Below, in pieces: positions 8,447 through 16,968 of a stretch of 64,000 bases of DNA. This DNA is from Lysobacter sp. CFH 32150 (GTDB lineage Bacteria; Pseudomonadota; Gammaproteobacteria; Xanthomonadales; Xanthomonadaceae), in NCBI RefSeq assembly GCF_022758295.1, contig NZ_JALDWJ010000010.1, forward strand, positions 124,001-188,000, given 5' to 3'. A program made the position numbers and the translations under genes. Each line of letters begins with the position of its first letter. The first letter of the stretch is position 1. The notes below the pieces were generated by a model. The model was given only the letters and a program-made list of their open reading frames with translations. It did not search any database and was not told the DNA's origin.

Positions 8447-10074
8447 GCGCCAGCGCCGCTGCCGATGTCGTGATCCTCGGCGGCGGCCTCGCCGGACTCA
8501 CCCTGGCGATCCAGCTCAAACAACGCGATCCGGCGATGGCAGTGACGGTGCTGGAGCGGCGCACGCATCCCGTGCGCGAAGCCGCGTTCAAGGTCGGCGA
8601 ATCCACGGTCGAAATCGGTGCGCATTACTTCGCGGACGTGCTCGGCTTCCGCGAACACCTGGAAACGCGGCAGCTGCGCAAGTTTGGTTTCCGCTTCTTC
8701 TTCAGCGAAGGGCGCGAGGATCTCGATCGCTGCACCGAACTGGGCGTCAGCGAACTGCTGCCGACGCCATCGTGGCAACTCGATCGCGGACGCTTCGAGA
8801 ATTTCCTCGGCGAGCAGGCGCGCGCGCTCGGCGTGCAGTTCATCGATGGTGCGGTGGTGCGCGACGTCGCGCTCGGTGATCTGCACCAGGTCACTTACCA
8901 GCACGACCATGCGACGCTGACCCTGGCGACGCGCTGGGTCGTCGACGCCGCCGGCCGTGCCAGCCTGCTCAAGCGCAAGCTCGACCTCGGCCAGCCGAAC
9001 GACCACGACGCCAACGCGGTGTGGTGGCGCGTGGACGGCTACATCGATCCGCAGGACTGGTCGGGCGACAGCGACTGGCTGCAACGCTGCAATCCGCCGG
9101 CGCGCTGGCGTTCGACCAACCACATGTGCGGGCCCGGGTACTGGTTCTGGCTGATCCCGCTGGCCTCGAATGCGCATTCGCTGGGCATCGTCTGCGACGC
9201 GAAGATGCATCCGCTGGAGACGATGAACACGCACGAGAAGGCGATGGCGTGGCTGCGCGAGCACCAGCCGGGTGTCGCACGCGCGGTCGCCAAGCCCGAG
9301 CATACGTTGCAGGACTTCCTGTTCTTCCGACACTTTTCCTATGGCTGCAAGCAGGTGTACAGCGGCGATCGCTGGGCGCTGACCGGCGAGGCCGGGTTAT
9401 TTCTCGACCCGTTCTATTCGCCAGGCAGCGATTACATTGCGATCAGCAACAGCTACATCTGCGACCTGATCGGCAAGGACCGCGCGGGCCAGTCGTTCGC
9501 GCCGTATGCGGAGCTCTACCAGCAGCTGTATTTCTCCTTCTACGAAAACACGCTGACGCTGTTCCAGGACCAGTACCCGATCTTCGGCGACGCGCAGGTG
9601 ATGCCACTGAAGGTGGTCTGGGACTACACCTTCTACTGGGCGCTGCTGGCGCCGTTGTTCTTCGCGCAACGGCAGACCGATATCGCGATGCTCGGCAGGC
9701 TGCGTGATGAGTTCACCCAAGGCCGCGCCCTGAACCTGACGATGCAGGCCCTGCTGCGCGACTGGTACCAGCGCAACACCGCGCCGCTGCGGCCGGACGG
9801 ACGCTGGCTCGACCAGTTCAAGCTCGACTGGTTCCACGAGATGAACCGCGCGCTCAACGACCGCCTCGACGACGCGGCGTTTGCGCAGCGCATCCGCGAC
9901 AACGTCGCGCGCATGCACTGGTTGGCGCGCGAGATGCTGGGCGAGGCGCGGCGGAACCATCCGACGATTCCGGATCAAGGGCTGGATGCATTGCTTGATG
10001 CCAGCGAAAATCCTCCGCCCTCGCTCGACGCGAGCTGGTATGCCCGCACGGCGGCGGAAGCCACTGCAGCCTGA
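8443..10074 (+). CDS. FAD-dependent halogenase-like oxidoreductase 1
   Basis: This is a 543-residue flavoprotein of the tryptophan-halogenase superfamily. The Rossmann motif VVILGGGLAGLTLA is at residues 9-22, and FKVGEST follows near residue 50, a motif shared with halogenases such as PltA and CmlS. The hallmark WxWxIP appears as WFWLIP at residues 234-239. A flavin motif GEAGLFLDPFYSPGSD follows near residue 315. Xanthomonadins are brominated aryl polyenes, so a ring or polyene halogenase is the natural assignment. A plain FAD monooxygenase cannot be excluded. It starts with an ATGA overlap on the glycosyltransferase gene. A second WxWxIP flavoprotein is encoded at 18024. Confidence 0.78.
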   Translation: MSASAAADVVILGGGLAGLTLAIQLKQRDPAMAVTVLERRTHPVREAAFKVGESTVEIGAHYFADVLGFREHLETRQLRKFGFRFFFSEGREDLDRCTELGVSELLPTPSWQLDRGRFENFLGEQARALGVQFIDGAVVRDVALGDLHQVTYQHDHATLTLATRWVVDAAGRASLLKRKLDLGQPNDHDANAVWWRVDGYIDPQDWSGDSDWLQRCNPPARWRSTNHMCGPGYWFWLIPLASNAHSLGIVCDAKMHPLETMNTHEKAMAWLREHQPGVARAVAKPEHTLQDFLFFRHFSYGCKQVYSGDRWALTGEAGLFLDPFYSPGSDYIAISNSYICDLIGKDRAGQSFAPYAELYQQLYFSFYENTLTLFQDQYPIFGDAQVMPLKVVWDYTFYWALLAPLFFAQRQTDIAMLGRLRDEFTQGRALNLTMQALLRDWYQRNTAPLRPDGRWLDQFKLDWFHEMNRALNDRLDDAAFAQRIRDNVARMHWLAREMLGEARRNHPTIPDQGLDALLDASENPPPSLDASWYARTAAEATAA

Positions 10075-10089
10075 CGAACCGACACCCGC

Positions 10090-11331
10090 ATGCCCCATTC
10101 CAATCTCCTGCTGCAACTCGTCATCATCCTCGTCACCGCGCGTGCCTGCGGCCTGTTGCTGCGCTACGTCGGGCAGCCATCGGTGATCGGCGAGATAGCG
10201 GCTGGCATCGTGCTCGGGCCGATCGTGTTCGGCGCGCTGTTTCCCGGATTCCATGCCGAACTGTTCGCGCCGGCCTCGCTCGGCGGACTGTCATCGCTCT
10301 CGATGCTGGGCCTGGTGCTTTTCATGTTCATCGTCGGCGCAGAACTGCGCGCACCCAATGGCGTGCGGGCGCAGATGAAGGCCGCCGGTGCGGTCGGTGC
10401 GCTCGGCGTGCTGTTGCCAATGGCGCTCGGCATCGCGATCTCGCCGTGGCTGCATCCGCTGGCGCCGGCCGGTGTCGGCTTCTGGCCATTCGCATTGTTC
10501 ATGGCGGCGGCGATGTCGATCACCGCGTTCCCGGTGATGGCGCGCATCCTCAAGGATCGCGGCATGACCCAGACGCGGCTCGGCCAGCTCGCGCTCAGCA
10601 GCGCGGCGATCGCCGATGTGTTCGCGTGGATCATGCTGGCGCTGGTGGTCGCGCTGATCGGTTCCGGCGATGGCCGCGCCGGCTTCCTCAAGACCACGCT
10701 CGGCCTGGTTGCCCTGGTGGCATTGGTGTTCGGTGCACTGAAGCCGCTGTACGCATGGCTGCTGCGTCGCTATGCACCCGACAGCCGGCCCTCGGTGATG
10801 GTGCTGGCCGCGATCGTGATCGGCGCACTGGGCTGCGCGGCATTGACCGAATGGCTGGGGTTGCATGCGGTGTTCGGCGCGTTCCTGTTCGGCGCCTGCC
10901 TGCCGCGCGACGACCGCCTGCTGCAGTGCCTGAGCGAACGCCTGGAATACCTCGCGATCGTGGCGCTGATGCCGATCTTCTTCGCACTGGCGGGCCTCAA
11001 CACCACCGCGGATGCCTTCACCAGCACCGGACTCGGTGCGCTGGCGCTGATCCTCGTCGCCGCGGTGTTCGGCAAGATCGCCGGCGGCGCCGCCGGTGCC
11101 CGCCTCGCCGGTTACGGATGGCGCGACAGCCTCGCTGCCGGTTCGCTGATGAACGCGCGCGGCCTGATGGAACTGATCGTGATGAAGGTTGGCCTCGACG
11201 CCGGCCTGATTGGACCGGAACTGTTCACCATGCTGCTGGTGATGGCGTTGCTGACCACGGTCATGACGGGACCGCTGTTGAACCTGTTCGCGGGACGCCG
11301 CGCACGCGCGCCAGAACCGGTGGCGCCCTAG
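10090..11331 (+). CDS. CPA2-family cation:proton antiporter
   Basis: This is a 413-residue, highly hydrophobic protein with roughly 12 membrane segments and the Na_H_Exchanger fold (Kef/NhaS3-like). Visible segments include VIGEIAAGIVLGPIVFG near the N-terminus, VLFMFIVGAELRAP, a central AMSITAFPVMARILKDRG and LMNARGLMELIVMKVGLDAGL. No C-terminal RCK/TrkA domain is present, unlike KefB/C. It follows the flavoprotein by 15 bases. Its stop overlaps the stop of the convergent FabG-like gene by four bases, which binds the two operons physically. A link to pigment export or envelope ion balance is only suggested by position. Confidence 0.85.
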   Translation: MPHSNLLLQLVIILVTARACGLLLRYVGQPSVIGEIAAGIVLGPIVFGALFPGFHAELFAPASLGGLSSLSMLGLVLFMFIVGAELRAPNGVRAQMKAAGAVGALGVLLPMALGIAISPWLHPLAPAGVGFWPFALFMAAAMSITAFPVMARILKDRGMTQTRLGQLALSSAAIADVFAWIMLALVVALIGSGDGRAGFLKTTLGLVALVALVFGALKPLYAWLLRRYAPDSRPSVMVLAAIVIGALGCAALTEWLGLHAVFGAFLFGACLPRDDRLLQCLSERLEYLAIVALMPIFFALAGLNTTADAFTSTGLGALALILVAAVFGKIAGGAAGARLAGYGWRDSLAAGSLMNARGLMELIVMKVGLDAGLIGPELFTMLLVMALLTTVMTGPLLNLFAGRRARAPEPVAP

Positions 11332-12062
11332 CTCATCCCGCCGTCGACACCGATCACCTGTCCGTTGATGTACGCGGCGGCATCGGAGCACAGGAATCGC
11401 ACCAGCGCGGCGACTTCGTCCGGCGTGCCGGCTCGTGCGGCGGGAACGAGTTGTTTGATCGTGTCCGGCGTGAATGTCGCGTCGGTCATGCGCCCCGCGA
11501 TCACGCCGGGCGCGACGACGTTCGCCGTGATGCCGCGCGAAGCCATCTCGCGGGCCAGAGATTTCGTCGCCCCATGCAATGCGGATTTCGCCGCGGCGTA
11601 ATTGGCCTGGCCGCGATTGCCGAGCACAGCCGCCACCGACGACACGCTGACGACGCGGCCCCAGCGCGTGCGCGCCATCGGCAGCAGCAGCGGCTGGGTC
11701 ACGTGGAAGAAACCGTGCAGCGACACGTCGATCACACGCTTCCATTGCGCATCGCCCATGCCCGCCAGCGGCGCGTCGTCGTGGATGCCGGCGTTGTTGA
11801 CCACGACCTGGATCGGGCCGGCGGCCAGCAGGGATTCGATCGCGGCGCGCGTGGCGTCGCCATCGGCGACATCGAACGCGATGGCTTCGGCGCTGCCGCC
11901 GGAGGCGACGATCTGCGCGACCACCGTCTCGGCGCGCGCCAGGTTGCCGTTCGCGTGCACGATCGCATGCAGGCCATCGGCGGCAAGCTGTCGGCAGATC
12001 GCGCCGCCGAGATCGCCACTGCCGCCGGTCACGATCGCGCGACGCCGGGTGCTTTCAGTCAT
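11328..12062 (-). CDS. FabG-like 3-oxoacyl-ACP reductase (ApeQ-like)
   Basis: This is a 244-residue classical short-chain dehydrogenase/reductase. It has the NADP-binding TGGSGDLGG (residues 12-20), NNAG, and the Ser-Tyr-Lys catalytic set in SVSSVAAVLGN and YAAAKSALHG. In aryl polyene assembly the ketoreductase reduces each beta-keto intermediate before dehydration. It is the last gene of the minus-strand block and overlaps the dehydratase gene upstream by eight bases. The C-terminus INGQVIGVDGGMS is typical of FabG. Placement next to two dehydratases and an ACP makes a role in pigment assembly more likely than in housekeeping fatty acid synthesis. Confidence 0.88.
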   Translation of the reverse strand: MTESTRRRAIVTGGSGDLGGAICRQLAADGLHAIVHANGNLARAETVVAQIVASGGSAEAIAFDVADGDATRAAIESLLAAGPIQVVVNNAGIHDDAPLAGMGDAQWKRVIDVSLHGFFHVTQPLLLPMARTRWGRVVSVSSVAAVLGNRGQANYAAAKSALHGATKSLAREMASRGITANVVAPGVIAGRMTDATFTPDTIKQLVPAARAGTPDEVAALVRFLCSDAAAYINGQVIGVDGGMS

Positions 12063-12501
12063 GGAGTGTCTCCGTGGATTGCAGCATCACCGCGGCGCGA
12101 CCTGTGGCCAGCAACACGCCATCGTGGGTAATGCGGAATGCATACTGCTGGCCGCTGTCGCCAACCACCAGGGCTTCGGCTTCGCATTCGAGCGCACCCG
12201 GCAAGTCGTCGATGCTGACGACGTGCAGTTCGACGCCGCGCAGTGCCACCAGCATGCCGGGGGGCGCACGACCACCGCCCTGTTGCGCGAGGAGGCCACC
12301 ATGGACCGCCATCGCTTGCGCGCCGTATTCGCACAGGTGCACGGCACGGAGCCTGTCGTGGCTGCACAGCGGATGCGCCGGATCGCGATGGTTGTGCGCG
12401 CGCAAATGGATGCGTCCTGCATCCCAGCTGACGACTTCATCCCACAGGCACATGCTGCCCGCGTGCGGGACCAGGGCGGCGATCTGCTCACGCAGCAGCA
12501 T
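12055..12501 (-). CDS. Hotdog-fold 3-hydroxyacyl-ACP dehydratase (ApeP-like)
   Basis: This is a 148-residue single hotdog domain. It opens with ALVPHAGSMCLWDEVVSW, where His13 occupies the position of the FabZ-type catalytic histidine, and it contains CEYGAQAMAVHGGL, the helix that usually carries the acidic partner. This pattern matches the dehydratase subfamily called ApeP in aryl polyene clusters, one of two dehydratases there. It overlaps the exporter gene by 14 bases upstream and the reductase gene by eight bases downstream. A thioesterase role is possible within the fold but less likely in this context. Confidence 0.78.
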   Translation of the reverse strand: MLLREQIAALVPHAGSMCLWDEVVSWDAGRIHLRAHNHRDPAHPLCSHDRLRAVHLCEYGAQAMAVHGGLLAQQGGGRAPPGMLVALRGVELHVVSIDDLPGALECEAEALVVGDSGQQYAFRITHDGVLLATGRAAVMLQSTETLHD

Positions 12502-14836
12502 GGGCTACCTCGCGTCGTGGGTGCCGCGCGATCAGCAGGCCAAGGACGAAATTGCACACGACGCCGAGCGCGACCGTCGAACCGATCGCGCGCAGCACCG
12601 GGATCGTCGACAGCGCCAGCAGGCTGAACACCAGCAGCGTCATCAGGCTGCAGACGATGATCGCGTGCAGGGTACGCAACTGCTCGGCGCGATCGTCGCC
12701 GGCATGTTCGAAGAACAGCGCGTAGTCGAGGCCGAGTCCAGCAGCGAGGATCAGCGCGACCAGGTGGAACAGGGTCAATTCGATCCCGCAACCGCGCAGC
12801 ACGGCGATCACGATCAGCGTGGTCAGCGCCATCGGCAGCAGCACCCGCCACACCCGCCGCGGCGAGCGCAATGCCGCCCACACCGTCGACGCCAGCAGCA
12901 ATGCCGCGAGTGCCAGCGCCCACAGCACGCGCTGGCGATATTCGCCGACCAGCGATTCCGAAGCCTGCTTCAGGTCGAGCAGTTGCGCGCCGTGTTGCTG
13001 TCCCAGACGCGCGATCGCGGCAGGATCGTGCAGTCCGCTCAGTGATACCAACGCGGTGGCGTGACCGTCGCGCTCGAGCAACAGGCCACCAATGCTGGCG
13101 GCGAGCGGCGTGCCGTCGAGGTCGCTCACGCGCAGGGGCGCGGCACGCCTGGCGACGGCCACGTCGGCAACGAATGGGGTGAAGGCGTCGGGCTGGAATG
13201 GCGTCGCCGCGACGGCGGCATCGAGCGCGGCCTGCAATGTCGGCGCATCGGGCAACCGCGCCTGGCGTTGTCGCTGGTTTTTTGCGCTCGGCAGATAACG
13301 CGCTGCCAGGTCGTAGCCTTCGAGCGCGTGTTTGCCAACCAGCACATCGAGCTGCGGCCGCAGGCGTTCGGAAGCCTGAAGGACCGTTTCCGTGTCGGGG
13401 CCTTGCAGCACCAGCACATAGCGCACGTCCGGCGCGCCAAGTTCTGCGCGCAGTTGCGCGTCTCGCGCGAGCGCATCGGCCGGCACCGGGGTCAACTTCG
13501 CCAGGTCGTTCTGCCAGAACGGGCCCGGCGCGAATACGGCAACAGCGAGCGCGGCCGCGGCCAACAACACCAGCGACCAACGCGGTTGTGGCCAACGTTC
13601 GATCCGCGCCCACAATCGCGCCAGGCGCGACGATGCCGCGGGATCGCGATGCGCGTCGGCGTCGATCAGCGCCGGCAGCAACCAGCGCGTGCTCGCCGCA
13701 GCCGTCGCAAGGCCGACGATGGTGAACACCGCCAACTGCTTGAGCCCGTCGACGCCGGAGACGAAGAAGGTGAGGTAGGCGATGCAGGTCGAGGCCACGC
13801 CGGTGGCCAGCGTCGGCCACAGCGTACGCACGCTCGACCATGGCGACTGGCCAGCGCGCTGGTGGCTGAACAGATGGATCGGGTAATCCTGCGCGACGCC
13901 AATCAGGGTGAAGCCGAACGCGACGGTGATGCCATGCACGCCCTCGAACAGCAGTGCGACCGCACCGAGCCCGGCGAGACCGGCGCTGGCCAGCGGCAAT
14001 GCGCCGAGCAACGGCGTCTTCCAGTTGCGATACGCGATGTACAGCAACAGCAGCAAACCGATGGTGTCGACGAGGCCGATCCAGCTCGCCTCGCGCTCGG
14101 TGCGCGTGCTGATCTCGACCGAGAATGCGCCCGGACCGGTGAGATCGAGCGTGCTCCTACTGTCGCCACGCACGGTGGCGAAGGCCTGGGTGATCGTCGC
14201 GACCGCGGCTTGTTGTCCTTTCGGGTCGAAGCCGGCGGCGGCGGTCTGTACGGCCAACAGCGCCTCGCGGCCGCCGCGATCGAACCAGACGCCGTGCAGG
14301 CGTTGCGGTGCCTGCGCCGGCTGCCAGCTTTCCGCCAGCACCAGGGTTTCGAGCGTGGGGTCGGCCGGGATCAGCGGTTCGACCAGGGACGCCGCGGGCG
14401 AACCGAGGTCCTGCACGCGCGCGTCGAGTTGTTCGCGCAGGAACTCCTCGTCAAAAGCTGCGGTCGCTGTGTCCAGCGTCGGCGACAACAGGTAGCGGTA
14501 CGGGCGCAGGCGCTCGGGAAAATCTTCGAGGCCGCTGTCGCCGTTGGCGACCAGTTTGAATTGTGGATCGGCGGCGAGCTTCGCGCGCAAGGCCTGCGAT
14601 TGCGCCGCCAACATTTCCGCATCGTCTCCGGCCAACGCCAGCAACAACAGGCGCGAACCCGGGCCTTCGCCAAGTTCGTCGATCAGCAGTTTCTGCGCCG
14701 GCGTCTCGGCCGTCGGCATGAAGCGGCGCAGGTCGCCGCTGACCTGCAGCGTGCGCGACACCCACCAGCCGGTGAGCAGCAGTGCTGCCAGCCACAGCAA
14801 CGCCAGCGCCAATCGCGAACGTGGCGTCATCGGCAT
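12488..14836 (-). CDS. MMPL/RND-superfamily exporter (ApeM-like)
   Basis: This is a 782-residue inner-membrane transporter of the predicted exporter (COG4258/MMPL) group. It has an N-terminal helix (LALALLWLAALLLTGWWVS), a large periplasmic domain, a five-helix bundle near residues 240-400 with FGFTLIGVAQDYPIHLFSH, a second periplasmic domain, and a second bundle with GLGLDYALFFEH. The two D-Y-containing helix motifs are the proton-relay positions of RND permeases. In aryl polyene clusters this protein is thought to move the pigment lipid to the outer membrane together with a LolA-like carrier. That carrier gene lies four bases upstream. A second in-frame ATG is at 14830. Confidence 0.85.
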   Translation of the reverse strand: MPMTPRSRLALALLWLAALLLTGWWVSRTLQVSGDLRRFMPTAETPAQKLLIDELGEGPGSRLLLLALAGDDAEMLAAQSQALRAKLAADPQFKLVANGDSGLEDFPERLRPYRYLLSPTLDTATAAFDEEFLREQLDARVQDLGSPAASLVEPLIPADPTLETLVLAESWQPAQAPQRLHGVWFDRGGREALLAVQTAAAGFDPKGQQAAVATITQAFATVRGDSRSTLDLTGPGAFSVEISTRTEREASWIGLVDTIGLLLLLYIAYRNWKTPLLGALPLASAGLAGLGAVALLFEGVHGITVAFGFTLIGVAQDYPIHLFSHQRAGQSPWSSVRTLWPTLATGVASTCIAYLTFFVSGVDGLKQLAVFTIVGLATAAASTRWLLPALIDADAHRDPAASSRLARLWARIERWPQPRWSLVLLAAAALAVAVFAPGPFWQNDLAKLTPVPADALARDAQLRAELGAPDVRYVLVLQGPDTETVLQASERLRPQLDVLVGKHALEGYDLAARYLPSAKNQRQRQARLPDAPTLQAALDAAVAATPFQPDAFTPFVADVAVARRAAPLRVSDLDGTPLAASIGGLLLERDGHATALVSLSGLHDPAAIARLGQQHGAQLLDLKQASESLVGEYRQRVLWALALAALLLASTVWAALRSPRRVWRVLLPMALTTLIVIAVLRGCGIELTLFHLVALILAAGLGLDYALFFEHAGDDRAEQLRTLHAIIVCSLMTLLVFSLLALSTIPVLRAIGSTVALGVVCNFVLGLLIARHPRREVAHAAA

Positions 14837-14840
14837 GCGA

Positions 14841-15482
14841 TCAGGAGCCGTGGCATAACGCAGTCATCGCATTGGTGTCGGCTACGCCTGCTGCAGCGCG
14901 CGCGGCGCCGGCAAGCAGCGTGCGCTGCAGATCGCCCGATTTCGCAGGCTCGGTTTCGATGCAACGCAGTTCGGCGCCGCGGCCATACAGGGTGATCGTG
15001 CGCACCTTCGCCGCGAGCGCGCCATCCTTCGGCGTCAATGCCAGCGCCCACTGTTGGCGCGTGCCTTGCGTGGCGAGACGGTAGTGGCGTTCGAGCAGCA
15101 GGCGGTCGCCAGCGAGCAGCGCGCCGAAACTCGCCTGCAAACCCACGAGTTCCGGTGAGCGTGACAGGGAGAACGTGCGCGGCGATTTTCCGACACGCGC
15201 GATCGTCACTTCGCCGGCACGGATCGTGGTGGTTTCGCTGTACGGCGCACGCACTTCGCGCACCAGCGTGTCATCGCGTGGACGCAGGTACTCGCCTTCG
15301 ATCCGCAGCGGTGTTTTCAGCAGCTTGGAACCGCGCAGTTCGACGAAGGACGTGCGCATCGGCGCCGGCCGCGCCAGCTTCGCCAGGATCCAATTGGCGT
15401 CGACGCCAGACTCGACCGCCGCGGCGCTAAGCGACGCGGCGCCGAGCAGCAGTGCGAGGAGTCCGTACTGGGTGGTTCGCAT
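14841..15482 (-). CDS. LolA-like periplasmic lipoprotein-carrier homologue (ApeL-like)
   Basis: This is a 213-residue exported protein with a signal peptide (MRTTQYGLLALLLGAASLSAAA) and a LolA/LolB-like domain. Typical features are SFVELRGSKLLKTPLRIEGEYLRPRDD and later antiparallel strands. In pigment clusters such proteins sit beside the MMPL exporter and are thought to carry the hydrophobic product across the periplasm. The 5' end overlaps the acyltransferase gene by 56 bases, and the MMPL gene follows after four bases. General lipoprotein sorting is unlikely because that gene normally sits near ftsK. Confidence 0.83.
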   Translation of the reverse strand: MRTTQYGLLALLLGAASLSAAAVESGVDANWILAKLARPAPMRTSFVELRGSKLLKTPLRIEGEYLRPRDDTLVREVRAPYSETTTIRAGEVTIARVGKSPRTFSLSRSPELVGLQASFGALLAGDRLLLERHYRLATQGTRQQWALALTPKDGALAAKVRTITLYGRGAELRCIETEPAKSGDLQRTLLAGAARAAAGVADTNAMTALCHGS

Positions 15483-16374
15483 CGTCGGTCTGCCAATAGT
15501 CGTAGAAGTTGAACCAGTTGTAGGGCGCGGAACGGGTGTGGTGCTCCAACCGCGCCGCGTAGCGTTGTACCAGTTCGCCCAGCACCGCCGGCCGATCCTG
15601 CCGCGCGATACTGATCGCGTCGCTGAACGGCTCGAATGTCAGTTCATAGTGTTTGCCACCGCGGTACAGGCCGAACGCGAGTACCACCGGCGCCCGCAGC
15701 GCCGAGGCGATCAGCCAGGGTGCGGCGGGGAACATGGCGCGTTCGCCGAGGAACGTGGCCGGCACACCGACTTCGCCGGGATGGGCGCGGTCGACCAGTA
15801 GCGCCACCAGTGCGCCTTCCTGCACGGCCTGCTGGATCGCCAGCACGATCGATGGCCCGTCCTGGCCGGCGTCGATCACGGTCGCGGCGATCTCGGGATT
15901 GAGCGCATCCAGCAACTCGGTGATCGCCTGGTTATGGCCCTTGTCGAGCAGCACCCGGATTTTCACGTCGGGGCGTGTCCGTGCCAGCACGCGCAGCACT
16001 TCGAAGCTGCCGAGGTGCGAGCCGAACAGCAGCACGCCGCCGCGGTCGAGCTGCGTATGCAGCGCGTCCACCCCACGCAGGTCCACGTCGAAGCGGCGCA
16101 GCTGCTCGCTGAGCAGGAACACGCGATCGAGAATGGTGGCGGCGAAGGTGTGGATGTGCCGAGCGACCGCGAACCACCCCACACGGTGCCCGAACACGCG
16201 CTGCAGGTAATCGCGCGAAGCGCGCCGCTCCGGCCCGCGCATCAGCAGGAAGTACAGCGTGATCGGATACAGGCACAGCCGCCCGACGACGCGACCGCCA
16301 CACCGGGCGATGGTGCGGATCAACCACAACGCGAACCGGCCGCCACCCTCGGGACGCTGCTTCCAACCGCTCAT
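15427..16374 (-). CDS. LpxL/HtrB-like lysophospholipid acyltransferase
   Basis: This is a 315-residue acyltransferase of the LPLAT (Lip_A_acyltrans) family. It has an N-terminal hydrophobic segment (LCLYPITLYFLLMRGPERRASRDYL) and the sequence LLFGSHLGSFEVLR, in which HLGSFE is the HxxxxE/D-type catalytic motif. In aryl polyene and xanthomonadin clusters such an enzyme is thought to join the polyene acyl group to a lipid anchor. The start at 16374 gives MSGWKQRPEGGG, lies 13 bases after the upstream stop and has only a weak ribosome binding site. The long overlap with the LolA-like gene implies coupled translation. Confidence 0.83.
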   Translation of the reverse strand: MSGWKQRPEGGGRFALWLIRTIARCGGRVVGRLCLYPITLYFLLMRGPERRASRDYLQRVFGHRVGWFAVARHIHTFAATILDRVFLLSEQLRRFDVDLRGVDALHTQLDRGGVLLFGSHLGSFEVLRVLARTRPDVKIRVLLDKGHNQAITELLDALNPEIAATVIDAGQDGPSIVLAIQQAVQEGALVALLVDRAHPGEVGVPATFLGERAMFPAAPWLIASALRAPVVLAFGLYRGGKHYELTFEPFSDAISIARQDRPAVLGELVQRYAARLEHHTRSAPYNWFNFYDYWQTDDANHPVRTPRTAARRRVA

Positions 16375-16387
16375 GCCGGCAGGCTCA

Positions 16388-16663
16388 TCAGGCCACGACC
16401 TCACCGCTGGCCAGCAGCGTATCGCCACGCAGCACGCGGAACCGCCAGCGTGGCGTTTCGCCAGCCAGTTCGATACGCGCGGTTTCGCCAGGCAACAGCG
16501 GCTGCGCGAACTTCACCTGCGGCAGGCGCAAGGCACCCAGCGGACCATGCGCGGCTTCGATGGCTTCGAGCACACGTTCGAGCACCACCACGCCAGGGAC
16601 AATCGGCCGCCCGGGGAAATGTCCAGGCAGGCTGGGGTGGTCAGCGGGGATCACGAATTGCAT
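16388..16663 (-). CDS. Small FabA/FabZ-like dehydratase or thioesterase (ApeI-like)
   Basis: This is a 91-residue hotdog protein whose start reads MQFVIPADHPSLPGHFPG. The motif HFPGRPIVPGVVVLE (His15 onward) is the FabZ/FabA catalytic signature. The chain is shorter than FabZ (about 145 residues), as is common in the ApeI-like subgroup. It would be the second dehydratase acting on ACP-bound intermediates. The gene is followed after 24 bases by the acyltransferase start. Upstream, toward the membrane-protein gene, is a 305-bp spacer containing a repeat element rather than the AMP-ligase often found at this position. Confidence 0.8.
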   Translation of the reverse strand: MQFVIPADHPSLPGHFPGRPIVPGVVVLERVLEAIEAAHGPLGALRLPQVKFAQPLLPGETARIELAGETPRWRFRVLRGDTLLASGEVVA

Positions 16664-16728
16664 GCGGCAAGCATAAGCCACCGAGATGCTTTGCCTTGCT
16701 TCAAGCAATGACGAACCGACATCCTTCC

Positions 16729-16882
16729 CAACCCGGAGGGCGGCGCACAGGACGTGCGCCGTTTTTCGACCGAGGCAGGGATGCCGAGTCGAAAAATCTC
16801 CATGACCTCCACGCCGCGAGCTGTGCTCTTGCCAAGGAGGCCATTTCTTTTGGTTACTTTTCTTTGGGCCAGCAAAGAAAAG
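16729..16882. repeat. Structured dispersed repeat, copy R1
   Basis: This is a 154-bp copy of a family found three times in the window (also 29450-29634 and 36872-37056). On the plus strand it has three hairpins: GGCGCAC/GTGCGCC (16742-16760) followed by GTTTTTC, the nine-base arms TTTTTCGAC/GTCGAAAAA, and the ten-base arms CTTTTCTTTG/CAAAGAAAAG. It lacks the TGACCCGCTGCG... tail of the other copies. It fills most of the spacer between two pigment genes and is read antisense by that operon. Confidence 0.85.
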
Positions 16883-16885
16883 CAC

Positions 16886-16913
16886 TGGATCCCCGCCTTC
16901 GCGGGGATGACGA
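16886..16913. repeat. Short GGATCCCCGC...GCGGGGATGACG palindrome
   Basis: A single copy of a 26-28 bp interspersed palindrome abuts the R1 repeat. The same element follows copies R2 and R3, so the two repeat types travel together or insert side by side. The form resembles the ATTCCCGC-type small repeats seen in many proteobacteria. Confidence 0.7.
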
Positions 16914-16968
16914 GCAAGAGCACTCGCGCTCACTTTGATTTTCGGCCACTTCCCCCAGCGCGAAGCGA

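Noticed and set aside
13061-14995. Long open frame on the plus strand opposite the MMPL exporter gene
   Set aside because: It is antisense to a well-supported exporter. Its composition is rich in Arg, Gln and Gly, and no family is recognisable. It is typical of GC-rich shadow frames.
16754-16923. Small open frames inside the R1, R2 and R3 repeats (for example the one containing ALAKEAISFGYFSLGQQRK)
   Set aside because: They follow the repeat in every copy and pass through hairpin arms. They have no ribosome site and are better explained as repeat sequence.
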